A stretch of 64,000 bases of DNA from G963665495 sp963677785 (GCA_963677785.2 CAXXDH010000003.1:1426001-1490000), one strand, 5' to 3'. Shown: positions 34,662 to 43,422, counted from the stretch's first letter. The notes: a model not told the origin generated them from the sequence alone. Numbers and translations: made by a program.

Positions 34662-35290
34662 GCCTCGTCCTCCGTCGTGAGAATCAGCGCCTGTCTGGGG
34701 CAGATTGAAACACAGGCCGGGCCTTCGGGGCTGTCCGAGCACAGATCGCACTTGACGGCGACTTCCCGGTCGTCATCCCATCCGATACGGGGAGTGTCGA
34801 ATACGCAGGCCTCTATGCACTGTTTGCAGCCAATGCATTTTGCGGGATCAATTGTACGCGCGCCGGTTCTTTGGTCAATGAAAAACGCGCCTTCCGTTTC
34901 GCAGGCGTACAGGCATTCGGGATGTTCGCATTGGAGGCAGACCAGGGAGGTGTATTTGCATTCGAAGGGATTGCGATCAAGCCATATTCCTGCAAGGGAA
35001 GGGCTCGCGTCGCCTCCGTGAACCGCCGCGCATACCAGAGTGCACAGTCCGCAGCTGGCGCAGGCCGATTCGTCGATATGAACCCTGGCCACATGGCCGA
35101 TGGCCTTCCGGGGGGGAGGGCGCTGGTCGGCAGCGGAAAAGCACGGCAGCAGCAGATCTTTTACAAACGGACCGAGCGCGAAGACTTTTTGCGCGCAGAA
35201 AATTCCGCCGCTGACCAGAGCGTCTTTGATGAAGCGTCTTCTGGAGACAGGGAGACGTATGGTGTGTTTTGTCTTGGGAGACACACTCAT
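34658..35290 (-). CDS. Four-cluster ferredoxin with Tat signal, partner of the AOR-family enzyme
   Basis: The 210-residue electron-transfer subunit has a twin-arginine motif SRRRFIKDALVSGGIF followed by a hydrophobic stretch. Four [4Fe-4S]-type Cys groups follow: CASCGLCTLVC, CLQCEHPECLYAC, CIGCKQCIEAC and CDLCSDSPEGPACVSIC. This is the layout of HycB/DmsB-type beta subunits. Its stop overlaps the start of the AOR-family gene by four bases. The Tat signal implies export of a folded iron-sulphur protein, while the catalytic partner has no signal, so either the partner is carried along or the signal is retained as an anchor. Confidence 0.9.
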   Translation of the reverse strand: MSVSPKTKHTIRLPVSRRRFIKDALVSGGIFCAQKVFALGPFVKDLLLPCFSAADQRPPPRKAIGHVARVHIDESACASCGLCTLVCAAVHGGDASPSLAGIWLDRNPFECKYTSLVCLQCEHPECLYACETEGAFFIDQRTGARTIDPAKCIGCKQCIEACVFDTPRIGWDDDREVAVKCDLCSDSPEGPACVSICPRQALILTTEDEA

Positions 35291-35430
35291 GTTTTACCGC
35301 GTTTGCCTTGCCCTGGAGCATCTGGAAAAGGGGTTCAAGAATTTCCAAATACCATGTTAGCAGAAATGGCGGCATTTGTAGACAGCTTTCCGCTTCCGCC
35401 CATTCGTTTGAGAAAAGGCAGGTATACAGT

Positions 35431-35474
35431 TTGGGGCGCTGCCCCAAGCCCCGCCAGGGGAATGATTCCCCTGG
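35431..35474. repeat. Double-hairpin intergenic repeat
   Basis: Two adjacent perfect hairpins, TTGGGGC-GCT-GCCCCAA (35431-35447) and CCAGGGGAA-TGA-TTCCCCTGG (35454-35474), are followed by ACCCCGCG. This resembles repeats common between genes in Desulfovibrio genomes. It lies between the divergent ferredoxin and SnoaL-hydrolase genes. Confidence 0.65.
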
Positions 35475-35528
35475 ACCCCGCGAAAATATTTGCAGACAAC
35501 TATATGGAAGGCTCATAATAGTTCTTAA

Positions 35529-35540
35529 GCCGCCGGAGGC
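35529..35540. repeat. GCCGCCGGAGGC intergenic repeat
   Basis: It matches the reverse complement of 1750-1761 at 11 of 12 bases, supporting a dispersed repeat family in this genome. Confidence 0.5.
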
Positions 35541-35663
35541 AGTGTCTTTTGAATTTACAATGCGCTCTCCCTGGCAGGAATGTCCGCAGGCTTGGCTCTT
35601 GCGGGAAAATGGTGTTACATGCATTCAAGAAAGGTACTGTAATCGCCTGCACAAGGAGCCCGC

Positions 35664-37010
35664 ATGAGCCTCGAGCGACTTCTGGACACCGACGCAGTCA
35701 TCAACTGCGTACGGAATATTGCCTGCGGCGCGGATGCGCATGACTGGAGTTTGGTGGCGGACTGTTTCGACCGGAACGTGCTGGTGGACTATGTCAGTCT
35801 GGCGGGCGGCGCCCCGGTGCACTTGACTCCGGAACAGATCGTGGATGCCTGGCAAGGGTTGCTGCCCGGCTTCGATACCACCCGGCACCGGTTGAGCAAT
35901 TTCCGGGTCGCCCTTACGGGCGATGCGGCCGAATGCCGGTCGTATCTGGACGCGCTGCACGTCATTCCGGGCGCTCGTGATGGAGAAACCTGGCGGGTGG
36001 TGGGAGAATACACCCACCGCCTGGTACGCCGGGACACGGGCTGGAAGGTGGCGGGCATGCGTTTTGAGAAGGATTTCCTTTCCGGCAACCAGGCTCTGCC
36101 GGAGATGGCGCAGGCTCGTTTGCGCCCGCGGATTCTGGAAGTGGAATTTGCCAGTGAAGAAAGCCTGCTCGCCGGGCGGTTGTTCCTGCCGGGCGACTGG
36201 GATGAAAGCGGCAGCCTGTCCGCGGTACTGGTCTGCGGTTCGTGGCTTTCGGTCAAGGAACAGATGGCCGGGTTGTACGCGCTTGAAATGGCCCGGAAAG
36301 GCTTTGCGGCACTGGCATTCGACCACCGGGGCTTTGGCGGCAGCCAGGGCGGACCGCGCCAGTGCGAATGGCCCGAGCGCAAAATCAGGGATTGCGCCGC
36401 TGCGCTGGATTTTTTGCAATGCCGCTCAGAAATCGACTTTGAACGCATTTTTATCCTGGGGCTGGGGGCGGGCGCGGCGTACGCGCTCTGCGCCGCTGCC
36501 GGGGATGCGCGTATCAAGGGGCTGGCCCTGGTGGCCCCCTGGCTGCATCAGGCGGATGCGCTGGCGCGGATTTACGGCGGCGAAGAACAGCTCGCCCGGT
36601 TGCTGCGCAGCGGGCACGAGGCGCAACGCGCCTATGAAGCCGGTGAAGAAACAGCCCGTGTTCCTGCGGCGGAAAATCTGACTGTGAACGCCGCCATGGC
36701 CGAGGAGTTCGCCTGGCTGCGGCATGAGGCAATTGAAACCTGGGACGAGACCTTGGATTTGCAATCCTGGGCCCGCTGGCTGGAGTTCGATCCGCTTATC
36801 CCCGCCCGCCAGGTTGCCGCACCCGCCTTGTTGATCCATTCGCCGAGCGCTTTTTTTCCGCAGGGCGCTGAGGATTGCTTCCAACAACTGACCGGTGCGA
36901 AGACCCTGTTCCGGGTGGAGGGGGCCCAGGACGGGTTCTATGCCTCTTCTCCATTGCGTACGGTCTGTGCGCGGCGGATCGCGGATTATTTCCGCAACAT
37001 TCCCACCTGA
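35664..37010 (+). CDS. SnoaL-like domain fused to an alpha/beta-hydrolase fold without catalytic residues
   Basis: The 448-residue protein has an N-terminal SnoaL_4/NTF2-like domain (about 1-140; LDTDAVINCVRNIACGADAH, HDWSLVADCF) and an alpha/beta-hydrolase fold (about 155-448; FDHRGFGGSQGG, DFERIFILGLGAG). Where active relatives have the nucleophile elbow GxSxG, this protein reads G-L-G-A-G, and the usual late His (GATHxxxY) is replaced in GAQDGFY. It is therefore probably not a hydrolase. The SnoaL pocket may bind a small molecule. The start follows AAGGAG. It is divergent from the AOR-ferredoxin-NAS group. Confidence 0.8.
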   Translation: MSLERLLDTDAVINCVRNIACGADAHDWSLVADCFDRNVLVDYVSLAGGAPVHLTPEQIVDAWQGLLPGFDTTRHRLSNFRVALTGDAAECRSYLDALHVIPGARDGETWRVVGEYTHRLVRRDTGWKVAGMRFEKDFLSGNQALPEMAQARLRPRILEVEFASEESLLAGRLFLPGDWDESGSLSAVLVCGSWLSVKEQMAGLYALEMARKGFAALAFDHRGFGGSQGGPRQCEWPERKIRDCAAALDFLQCRSEIDFERIFILGLGAGAAYALCAAAGDARIKGLALVAPWLHQADALARIYGGEEQLARLLRSGHEAQRAYEAGEETARVPAAENLTVNAAMAEEFAWLRHEAIETWDETLDLQSWARWLEFDPLIPARQVAAPALLIHSPSAFFPQGAEDCFQQLTGAKTLFRVEGAQDGFYASSPLRTVCARRIADYFRNIPT

Positions 37011-37335
37011 TGCGCTTGTTGTCCGTTGCAGTGGCGGCAAGTCCCGTGGTCTGCTATGGTTGTCGCAAATTCGTATCGGGCGCATCTTCCCTTTCTGTTT
37101 TTTTCCGTACATTCGGCACTCGGATTGCAAAGTAGAATACATATGCCCGGATGGCAGACCAGCCGTTTACCCACTGTATTGCCGCGCTTCAGAGCCGTTT
37201 GTACGGTTCCGGCGCGTATCGGCCAGTTGTCCGTGTGTTTTAGCTATTTACGAATTTGTATATAATTAGCGACAAAAAGTAATAAATTTGTAAATTTCAC
37301 CAAGTGACTACGCAGTGCCGCTTGCAGAGGGGACA
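37011..37335. other. Intergenic region before the Anbu operon
   Basis: No gene is supported. The right part is AT-rich and contains TATAAT at 37261-37266, a likely -10 element for the operon, although no convincing -35 lies at the proper distance. Confidence 0.4.
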
Positions 37336-38787
37336 ATGGAAAAACGTTTGGATTTTAGCGGGTACGCTACGGATGGTTTTTACGATGAGATGTTCCTGTC
37401 CACGGGGCAGCCCCGTCCGGGAACGGTTCTTCTCAAGGAAAAGATCGAGTCCCTGCCCACCAACGACCTGGAGAGCAGGCAGGCCGCGGCTGAAAAGGCC
37501 TTTTACGATTTGGGGGTGACCTTTACGGTCTATGGCCACGAAAAGGGCACGGAAAAGATTTTTCCTTTTGATATTTTGCCCCGCATCGTGGAGGCCAGGG
37601 AGTGGGAGCGCGTCGAGGCGGGGTTGAAGCAGCGGATCATGGCTTTGAATCTGTTCATCGCGGATGTCTACGGCGACCAGAAGATCATTGCCGACAAGGT
37701 GGTCCCGGCCGATCTGATTTTTTCGGCCCAGGGCTTTTTCAAAGAATGCATGGGCCTCACGCCGCCGCTGGGGGTCTGGTGCCACATCACCGGCGCGGAC
37801 ATGATTCGGGATGAAAAAGGCGAGTTTTATGTCCTGGAAGACAACATGCGTTCGCCATCCGGCGTATCCTATGTGCTGGCCAACCGGGCCGTGCTCAAGC
37901 AGACCTTTCCGCAGGTGTTCGCGGCTTCCCGTGTCCGGCCCGTGGACGCCTATCCGTCCCTGCTTCTGGACATGCTCTGCGCCATTGCGCCCGGCCAGGC
38001 GGCCGCTCCCACGGTGGGACTGCTGACTCCGGGCATTTATAACTCCGCGTATTTCGAACATTCTTTTCTGGCGCAGCAGACCGGCATCGAGTTGGTGGAG
38101 GGGCGCGATCTGGTCGTACGCGACGGTTACGTGCACATGCGCACGACGCGCGGCCTGGTGCGTCTGGATGTGATCTATCGTCGCGTGGGCGAGGATTTTC
38201 TGGATCCCACGGTGTTCCGCAAGGACTCGTTGCTGGGCGTGCCGGGCATCATGGATGTTTTCCGCGCCGGGCGGGTGGCCCTGGCCAACGCGCCGGGCAC
38301 AGGCGTGGCGGACGACAAGGTTATCTATGCCTACGTTCCTAAAATAATAAAATATTATCTGGACGAAGAACCCATCCTTCCCAATGTCCCCACCTATCTT
38401 TGCTCCGATGACAAAGACCGGGCCTATGTTCTGGAACATCTTGACTCTTTGGTGGTGAAACCGGCAAATGAATCCGGAGGGTACGGCATGCTTGTGGGGC
38501 CGTGCTCCACCAAAGCCGAACAGGAAAAGTTCGCGGACCTGATCCGGCAAAACCCCCGCAATTACATGGCCCAGCCCACCATCAGCCTGTCGCGTGCGCC
38601 GGTAATCGTGGGCGATCATTTCGAGGGCAGGCATGTGGATCTCAGGCCCTATGTCGTCTACGGCGAGGAGATCAAGGTCCTGCCCGGCGGTTTGACGCGC
38701 GTGGCCCTGGTCAAGAATTCGCTGGTGGTCAATTCGTCACAGGGCGGCGGAAGCAAGGATACCTGGGTACTGTCCCGGAATTCCTGA
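37336..38787 (+). CDS. Circularly permuted ATP-grasp protein (COG2308)
   Basis: The 483-residue protein belongs to the circularly permuted ATP-grasp family (DUF404/DUF407): YDEMF near the start, PFDILPRI, KQRIMALNLFIADVYGDQKI, the FYVLEDNMRSPSGVSYVLANR core with metal-ligand residues, and VVKPANESGGYGMLVGP (nucleotide loop). Such enzymes are predicted to ligate carboxylates to amines, perhaps building a peptide-like tag. It heads a group with an alpha-E protein, an Anbu-type peptidase and a transglutaminase. ATG 37336 follows GAGGGG. Confidence 0.92.
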   Translation: MEKRLDFSGYATDGFYDEMFLSTGQPRPGTVLLKEKIESLPTNDLESRQAAAEKAFYDLGVTFTVYGHEKGTEKIFPFDILPRIVEAREWERVEAGLKQRIMALNLFIADVYGDQKIIADKVVPADLIFSAQGFFKECMGLTPPLGVWCHITGADMIRDEKGEFYVLEDNMRSPSGVSYVLANRAVLKQTFPQVFAASRVRPVDAYPSLLLDMLCAIAPGQAAAPTVGLLTPGIYNSAYFEHSFLAQQTGIELVEGRDLVVRDGYVHMRTTRGLVRLDVIYRRVGEDFLDPTVFRKDSLLGVPGIMDVFRAGRVALANAPGTGVADDKVIYAYVPKIIKYYLDEEPILPNVPTYLCSDDKDRAYVLEHLDSLVVKPANESGGYGMLVGPCSTKAEQEKFADLIRQNPRNYMAQPTISLSRAPVIVGDHFEGRHVDLRPYVVYGEEIKVLPGGLTRVALVKNSLVVNSSQGGGSKDTWVLSRNS

Positions 38788-38853
38788 TCGGGGCGGACCC
38801 GATACGGACGACTCTGACCGCAGGGTTCGCTTTGAAAAAAAGAGGAGGCAAAG

Positions 38854-39825
38854 ATGCTCAGCCGGGTTGCTGAAGCCATCTTCTGGATGAGCCGTTATCT
38901 TGAGCGGACCGAAAACATCGGCCGCTTTATTGACGTCAACTGGAGACTTACTCTGGATCTTGCAGAGGAAAAGGAGCAGTGGCTGCCTCTGGTGATGATC
39001 ACAGGCGATCACAAGGATTTTGTGCAACGCTACGACAGCCCCAGCAGGGAAAATGTGCTGCATTATCTGATCATGAATCCCGACTACCCCAATTCGGTGA
39101 TTTCCTGCCTGCGTATGGCCCGGGAAAACGCCCGTACGGTCCGGGAGATCATTCCCACGGAAATGTGGGAGGAGATCAACGCCTACTATCACTACTCCGA
39201 ACAGGCGGCCTTGTCGCCCGAAAGCGTGACGCTCAATCCGGGCGCCTTTTGCCATCAGATCAAACTCTACGGCCAGATTCTCGGGGGCATCAGCCTGGAC
39301 AGCATGGCCCATGACGAGGCCTGGCGCTTTTTCAGCCTGGGCCGGATGCTGGAAAGAGCGGACAAGACTTCGCGTATCCTGGATGTCAAATACTTCATTC
39401 TGCTGCCTTCGGTGCAGGATGTGGGTTCCGCGCTGGACTACATCCAGTGGACGTCCTTGCTGAAAGCCACCAGCAGCCATCAGGCCTACCGTCACCGGCA
39501 CGGACGCATTGTGCCTTCCAGGGTGGCTGAATTTCTGATGCTGGACCGGGAATTTCCCCGCTCGGTTTTTTTCAGCCTGATCAAGGCCCAGCAGCGCCTG
39601 CATGAAATTACGGGAACGCGCGTCGGCCAGTTCAGCAATCCGGCGGAAAAGTACCTGGGGCAGCTCTGCGCGGAACTTTCCTATACGAGCATTGAGGAAA
39701 TTCTGAAGCTGGGGTTGCATGAATTTACCGACAACTTGCAAACACACATGAACGACGTGGGCAAGGCCATATTCGATACGTTCTTCTCGGTCTTCCCCGC
39801 CATTGACGTGTCTGCGGAACAGTGA
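38854..39825 (+). CDS. Alpha-E domain protein (DUF403, COG2307)
   Basis: The 323-residue all-helical protein has the alpha-E signature at its start (MLSRVAEAIFWMSRYLERTENIGRFIDVNWRL) spread over two helices, with further conserved NPDYPNSVISCLRMARENARTVRE segments. Alpha-E proteins always accompany the permuted ATP-grasp, but their biochemical role is unknown. The ATG follows GAGGAGG, 66 bases after the ATP-grasp gene. The peptidase gene starts 12 bases downstream. Confidence 0.92.
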   Translation: MLSRVAEAIFWMSRYLERTENIGRFIDVNWRLTLDLAEEKEQWLPLVMITGDHKDFVQRYDSPSRENVLHYLIMNPDYPNSVISCLRMARENARTVREIIPTEMWEEINAYYHYSEQAALSPESVTLNPGAFCHQIKLYGQILGGISLDSMAHDEAWRFFSLGRMLERADKTSRILDVKYFILLPSVQDVGSALDYIQWTSLLKATSSHQAYRHRHGRIVPSRVAEFLMLDREFPRSVFFSLIKAQQRLHEITGTRVGQFSNPAEKYLGQLCAELSYTSIEEILKLGLHEFTDNLQTHMNDVGKAIFDTFFSVFPAIDVSAEQ

Positions 39826-39837
39826 GATATACGCGCC

Positions 39838-40590
39838 ATGACATTTTGCCTGGGAATTTCGGTGGAAGAGGGATTGCTCGCCATTGCGGACACGCGGATT
39901 ACCTCCGGCAACGAGATGATCACCGCCCAGAAGGTCCGGACCTATGAGCACGCCAACGGGGTGTTCTTCCTGATGATGTCCGGTCTGCGTTCCGTACGGG
40001 ACAAGACCCTGACCTATTTTGACGACTATCTCGAGGATCTGGAGCAGTTTCCCGACCGCATTTATGAAATCGTCAATGTGTTTGCCGAGCAACTCCGAAA
40101 GGTCGCCAGGGAGGACAAGGCCTATCTTGAGGAAAGCGGCCTGCATTTCAACGCCCACACCCTCCTGGGCGGCTGGCTGCATAAGGATCGCAAGCACAAG
40201 CTCTACCTCATCTATCCGGAAGGCAACTGGGTGGAAATTTCCAAGGGCACTCCCTACCATATCATCGGCGAGGGCGGGTACGGCAAGCCCGTGCTGGACC
40301 GGACCCTGAAGCACACGGATCCGCTCAAGTTCGCGCTCAAGGTCGGCTGCCTGGCCTTCGATTCCACCCGCATCAGTGCCTCGGACGTTGATTTCCCCAT
40401 TGATGTCGTGCTGTTCGACAAGCACCACAACCAGCTCGTACAGCATCGTTACGAGCAGGAAGACCTGCGGAACATCTCCACCTGGTGGCAGGAACGGCTG
40501 CGCGAATCCGTACACAAGCTGCCCAGCGAATGGGTGGAGGACATCGCTGCCCAGCTTTCCCGGATTACGGAGCCGGAAGAAGGGGAATGA
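39838..40590 (+). CDS. Anbu-type proteasome-like peptidase (COG3484)
   Basis: The 250-residue protein is a proteasome beta-subunit relative: after Met removal Thr2 would be the N-terminal nucleophile (M-TFCLGISVEEGLLAIADTR), as in Anbu, the bacterial ancestral beta-subunit homologue. ADTRITSGNEMITAQKV carries the catalytic Asp and Lys region. GEGGYGKPVLDRTL is typical of the COG3484 group. It lies between alpha-E and transglutaminase genes, the arrangement known for Anbu loci. The ribosome site is weak; coupling to the upstream gene is likely. Confidence 0.9.
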   Translation: MTFCLGISVEEGLLAIADTRITSGNEMITAQKVRTYEHANGVFFLMMSGLRSVRDKTLTYFDDYLEDLEQFPDRIYEIVNVFAEQLRKVAREDKAYLEESGLHFNAHTLLGGWLHKDRKHKLYLIYPEGNWVEISKGTPYHIIGEGGYGKPVLDRTLKHTDPLKFALKVGCLAFDSTRISASDVDFPIDVVLFDKHHNQLVQHRYEQEDLRNISTWWQERLRESVHKLPSEWVEDIAAQLSRITEPEEGE

Positions 40591-40663
40591 CGGTTCCCGC
40601 GGCTCGCCCGTCTTTTGTTCTGCGGGTGCAATGACCTAAAAACTACTGTGGCAGCTAGCAAGC

Positions 40664-41533
40664 ATGGCCCATTTTTCCATTCAGCATCTTACCCAGTATC
40701 ATTACGACCAGCCCGTGTTCATCGAGCCGCACGTGGTGCGGCTGCGTCCGCGTACGGACTGGCGCCAGCGGCTGGACCAGTTCAGCCTGCAGGTGTCGCC
40801 CGAACCGGCGGGCATTTCCTGGTGTCTGGACTGTGCGGGCAACGAATGCCAGCGGGTCTGGTTCGAAGGACTTCATGCGAATTTGAGCCTGGCCATGGCC
40901 GCGGAAGTGGAAACTCTGGCCGCCAATCCCTTTGACTACCTCCTGGTCACGGAACGCCTGGGCTTGCCCGGAATTTTTTCCGAGCCGGAAGCCGGTGAGC
41001 TCGCTCCTTTTTTGCGGCAGCGCCATCCCGCACCGCCGCAGGGAGACCGCCTGGGCGCGCTCGTGGGGGAAGTTGCGGGCCAGAGTACGTTTATTACGGA
41101 TTTTTTGCTCAATCTGAACCGCTATCTGTTCGAGAATCTGGGCAAGACCGTACGTGAGGAACCGGGGGTGCTGACGCCTGAACAGGCGCTGAAACGCGGA
41201 GCGGGCGCCTGCAGGGACGCCACCCTGGTATTCATGGAGGCCTGCCGCCGGATGGGCATACCCGCGCGCTACGTCAGCGGCTATCAGGCCGGGGATACGG
41301 ATGAGGATCTGGGTGATCTGCACGCCTGGGCCGAAGCCTACGTACCGGAAGCAGGCTGGCGCGGTTTCGACCCCACCCACGGGCTGGCCGTGGCGGACCA
41401 GCACGTAGTGGTGGCCGTGGGCGCGGATCCGGAAAACGCCGCTCCGGTTTCAGGTTCTTTTCGCGGCACGGGAGCTGGAGCGCGGATGCATCATCTGGTC
41501 CAGGTGCTCGTGGATAACGCGGACTGGGTGTAG
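40664..41533 (+). CDS. Transglutaminase-like protein of the Anbu operon
   Basis: The 289-residue protein has an N-terminal beta domain (FSIQHLTQYHYDQPVFIEPH) and a transglutaminase-like core with the triad GAGACRDATLVF (Cys), DLHAWAEAYVP (His) and GFDPTHG (Asp). It would form or cleave amide bonds. It is the last gene of the Anbu group. No strong ribosome site precedes the ATG, and the 73-base gap to the peptidase gene shows no terminator. There is no signal peptide, so the system appears cytoplasmic. Confidence 0.92.
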   Translation: MAHFSIQHLTQYHYDQPVFIEPHVVRLRPRTDWRQRLDQFSLQVSPEPAGISWCLDCAGNECQRVWFEGLHANLSLAMAAEVETLAANPFDYLLVTERLGLPGIFSEPEAGELAPFLRQRHPAPPQGDRLGALVGEVAGQSTFITDFLLNLNRYLFENLGKTVREEPGVLTPEQALKRGAGACRDATLVFMEACRRMGIPARYVSGYQAGDTDEDLGDLHAWAEAYVPEAGWRGFDPTHGLAVADQHVVVAVGADPENAAPVSGSFRGTGAGARMHHLVQVLVDNADWV

Positions 41534-41558
41534 CCCTTGGGATTGCTCCCGCGTACGC

Positions 41559-42023
41559 TTAGCGGATATAATAGCCTGAAACGCGCCAGGAACCATCTTT
41601 GCAGCGCATGGGAGTGACGGTTTCCACCGCGTTTTTTTTCTTGCTGAATTTGGAGATGTACCGGAGGATGACATACTGGCCGTCGGGCGCTCCGGGAATC
41701 TGTGTGGCGTAGTTGACGGTGGCGACCTCGCGTTCGAGCAGCTTGCCCAAAGGAGCCCGGAAGGCTTTGACGCCTTTTATCCAATTTTTTTGGGGAACGG
41801 CTTTTTGGAAAAAGGGCGCAGCCTGTTTCCAGCTTTCCGCGTAGTCCCCTTTGTCGATGAGTTCCAGCCAGGCTCTGGCTGCTTTTTCTCCCAAAACAAC
41901 CGCCTGGTCCTGTTTGGCCAGCTCAGGGTCCGGCGTGTAGTTGTTCGATGGTTTTTGCGCCGCGGCCGGCTGGGCCGGCAACAGGCAGATAAATAGAGCG
42001 ATTATAAGCAGTACGTGTTTCAT
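41559..42023 (-). CDS. Exported DUF4019-family protein
   Basis: The 154-residue protein has a signal peptide (about 1-22, LLIIALFICLLPAQPAAAQ) and a DUF4019-like domain: AARAWLELIDKGDYAESWKQ, APFFQKAVPQKNWIKGVK, PLGKLLERE and a C-terminal MRCKDGSWRVSGYYI strand. The family is periplasmic and without known function. I chose ATG 42023 for its GGAG and because the frame's 11 extra upstream codons precede the signal. It converges on the Anbu operon. Confidence 0.8.
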   Translation of the reverse strand: MKHVLLIIALFICLLPAQPAAAQKPSNNYTPDPELAKQDQAVVLGEKAARAWLELIDKGDYAESWKQAAPFFQKAVPQKNWIKGVKAFRAPLGKLLEREVATVNYATQIPGAPDGQYVILRYISKFSKKKNAVETVTPMRCKDGSWRVSGYYIR

Positions 42024-42171
42024 TGCGGGCTCCGAATTTTTTTCTCCGCATAGCATGAATGATGAAAATACGGAACCTCCTTGTTTTCATGGCCTGCAGG
42101 CGCGGGCGTGCCAGGAGTTTGTCCGTTACGGTCGCCCGCTCAGCCGAAATATAGATAAAAAGGAGGCGAAG

Positions 42172-42372
42172 ATGCCAGCGGAACATGATGCTTTGGTGCA
42201 ACGTTTGTTCGAAAGAGCCGCAGAGCAGGGATTGTCGATCGATACCGCATCCGCGCCCCAGGATCCCGCCGCGCTTCTCGCCTTTCTGCATGAGGCCGCC
42301 CAGGGAGAGACATTGCCTGAAACAGTGGAAAAACTTCTGGCCGCACTGGGCTCGACCCTGTTGCGTTCCTGA
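42172..42372 (+). CDS. Small hypothetical protein, 66 residues
   Basis: The ATG follows a perfect AAGGAGG at seven-base spacing. The product is acidic and helical (ALVQRLFERAAEQGL, LLAFLHEAAQG, VEKLLAALGSTLL), with no Cys and no signal peptide. I recognise no family. It lies 204 bases before the metal ABC transporter genes on the same strand; a GC hairpin near 42490-42511 separates them. Confidence 0.65.
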   Translation: MPAEHDALVQRLFERAAEQGLSIDTASAPQDPAALLAFLHEAAQGETLPETVEKLLAALGSTLLRS

Positions 42373-42576
42373 GAATCCGTCGAGCAGGAAATCTTCTGCC
42401 TGCAGCATCCGGTATACGTGAATTCCATTTTGTTGTCCTTGACACCCTGAAGAGAATGTGTTGCATGCTGTAACAATACGTACGGCCCGGCAAGCGCTTG
42501 ATGCGCTGCCCGTCCCTCTCGGCCGTATCCGGCGGTAATGTCGCTTTTCCGCAGAACAGCAAGGAGACCCTGTAGA

Positions 42577-43422
42577 ATGAATCAAGAGCAGAGCCCGACT
42601 CCGCCCGCTCCCAACCTGACGCCTTTGTCCCCGCACCCCGAGTTGTCCGCAGAACCTGTGGTGCGGCTGGAACAAGTATGCTTTGCCTATGACGGCCAGG
42701 AAGTCCTGACAGACATAGATCTGACCGTACGCCAGGGAGATTTTCTCGCGATCATCGGTCCCAACGGCGGGGGCAAAACCACTCTGGTGAAAATCATCAT
42801 GGGGTTGTTGAAGCCCAAAAGCGGCAGCGTACGCGTGCTGGGAGAAAATCCGTTCAGCGGGCGCCCGCGTATGGGCTATGTGCCGCAGCATGCCAACGTA
42901 CAGCTCAGTTTTCCCATCTCCGTGCTGGATGTCGTGCTCATGGGCCTGAACCGTACGGGCCGCCGCTGGCCCGGGTACAAGTCCGGGGAACGGCAAAAGG
43001 CTCTGGATATGCTGCAGCTGGTGGATATGGCGGATTTCAAGGACCGCCGCTTCGACGCCTTGTCCGGCGGCCAGAAACAGCGCGTGCTGGTGGGGCGCGG
43101 ACTGGTGTCCGAACCGCGACTGCTGGTGTTTGACGAACCCACTTCCAACATGGACCCGCACGGCAAGGTCTGTCTGTTCGAACTTCTGGCCCATTTGAGC
43201 AGTTCGCTGACCATAGTGATGGTCAGTCACGACCTGATTTCCGCATCAGGCCGGATCTCAGGAGTGGCCGCGGTAAACAGGCGGTTGATTCAGCGGAACA
43301 ACAAGGAGTTGACTCCGGATATGCTCGCGCTCATCTATGGAACCCACGACGCCACCTGTCCGTTGGATGTCTATCTGAAAGATGTCTCCAGCATGTTTGT
43401 GGAAGGGCACAAGCATGATTGA
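42577..43422 (+). CDS. znuC: Metal ABC transporter ATPase (ZnuC-like)
   Basis: The 281-residue ATPase energises zinc- or manganese-type uptake. Motifs visible are Walker A GPNGGGKTT, Q-loop GYVPQHA, signature LSGGQKQR, Walker B LLVFDEP and the H-loop VSHD. The C-terminal tail EGHKHD has two His that may sense metal. ATG 42577 follows AAGGAG; the frame is open further upstream without similarity. The last eight bases overlap the permease gene. No substrate-binding protein gene (znuA) is adjacent, so zinc specificity is inferred from sequence type only. Confidence 0.88.
   Translation: MNQEQSPTPPAPNLTPLSPHPELSAEPVVRLEQVCFAYDGQEVLTDIDLTVRQGDFLAIIGPNGGGKTTLVKIIMGLLKPKSGSVRVLGENPFSGRPRMGYVPQHANVQLSFPISVLDVVLMGLNRTGRRWPGYKSGERQKALDMLQLVDMADFKDRRFDALSGGQKQRVLVGRGLVSEPRLLVFDEPTSNMDPHGKVCLFELLAHLSSSLTIVMVSHDLISASGRISGVAAVNRRLIQRNNKELTPDMLALIYGTHDATCPLDVYLKDVSSMFVEGHKHD

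Noticed and set aside
42480..42540. Search for a Zur-type operator before znuC
   Set aside because: No palindrome resembling a Zur box was found. Only a GC hairpin without a T-run is present.
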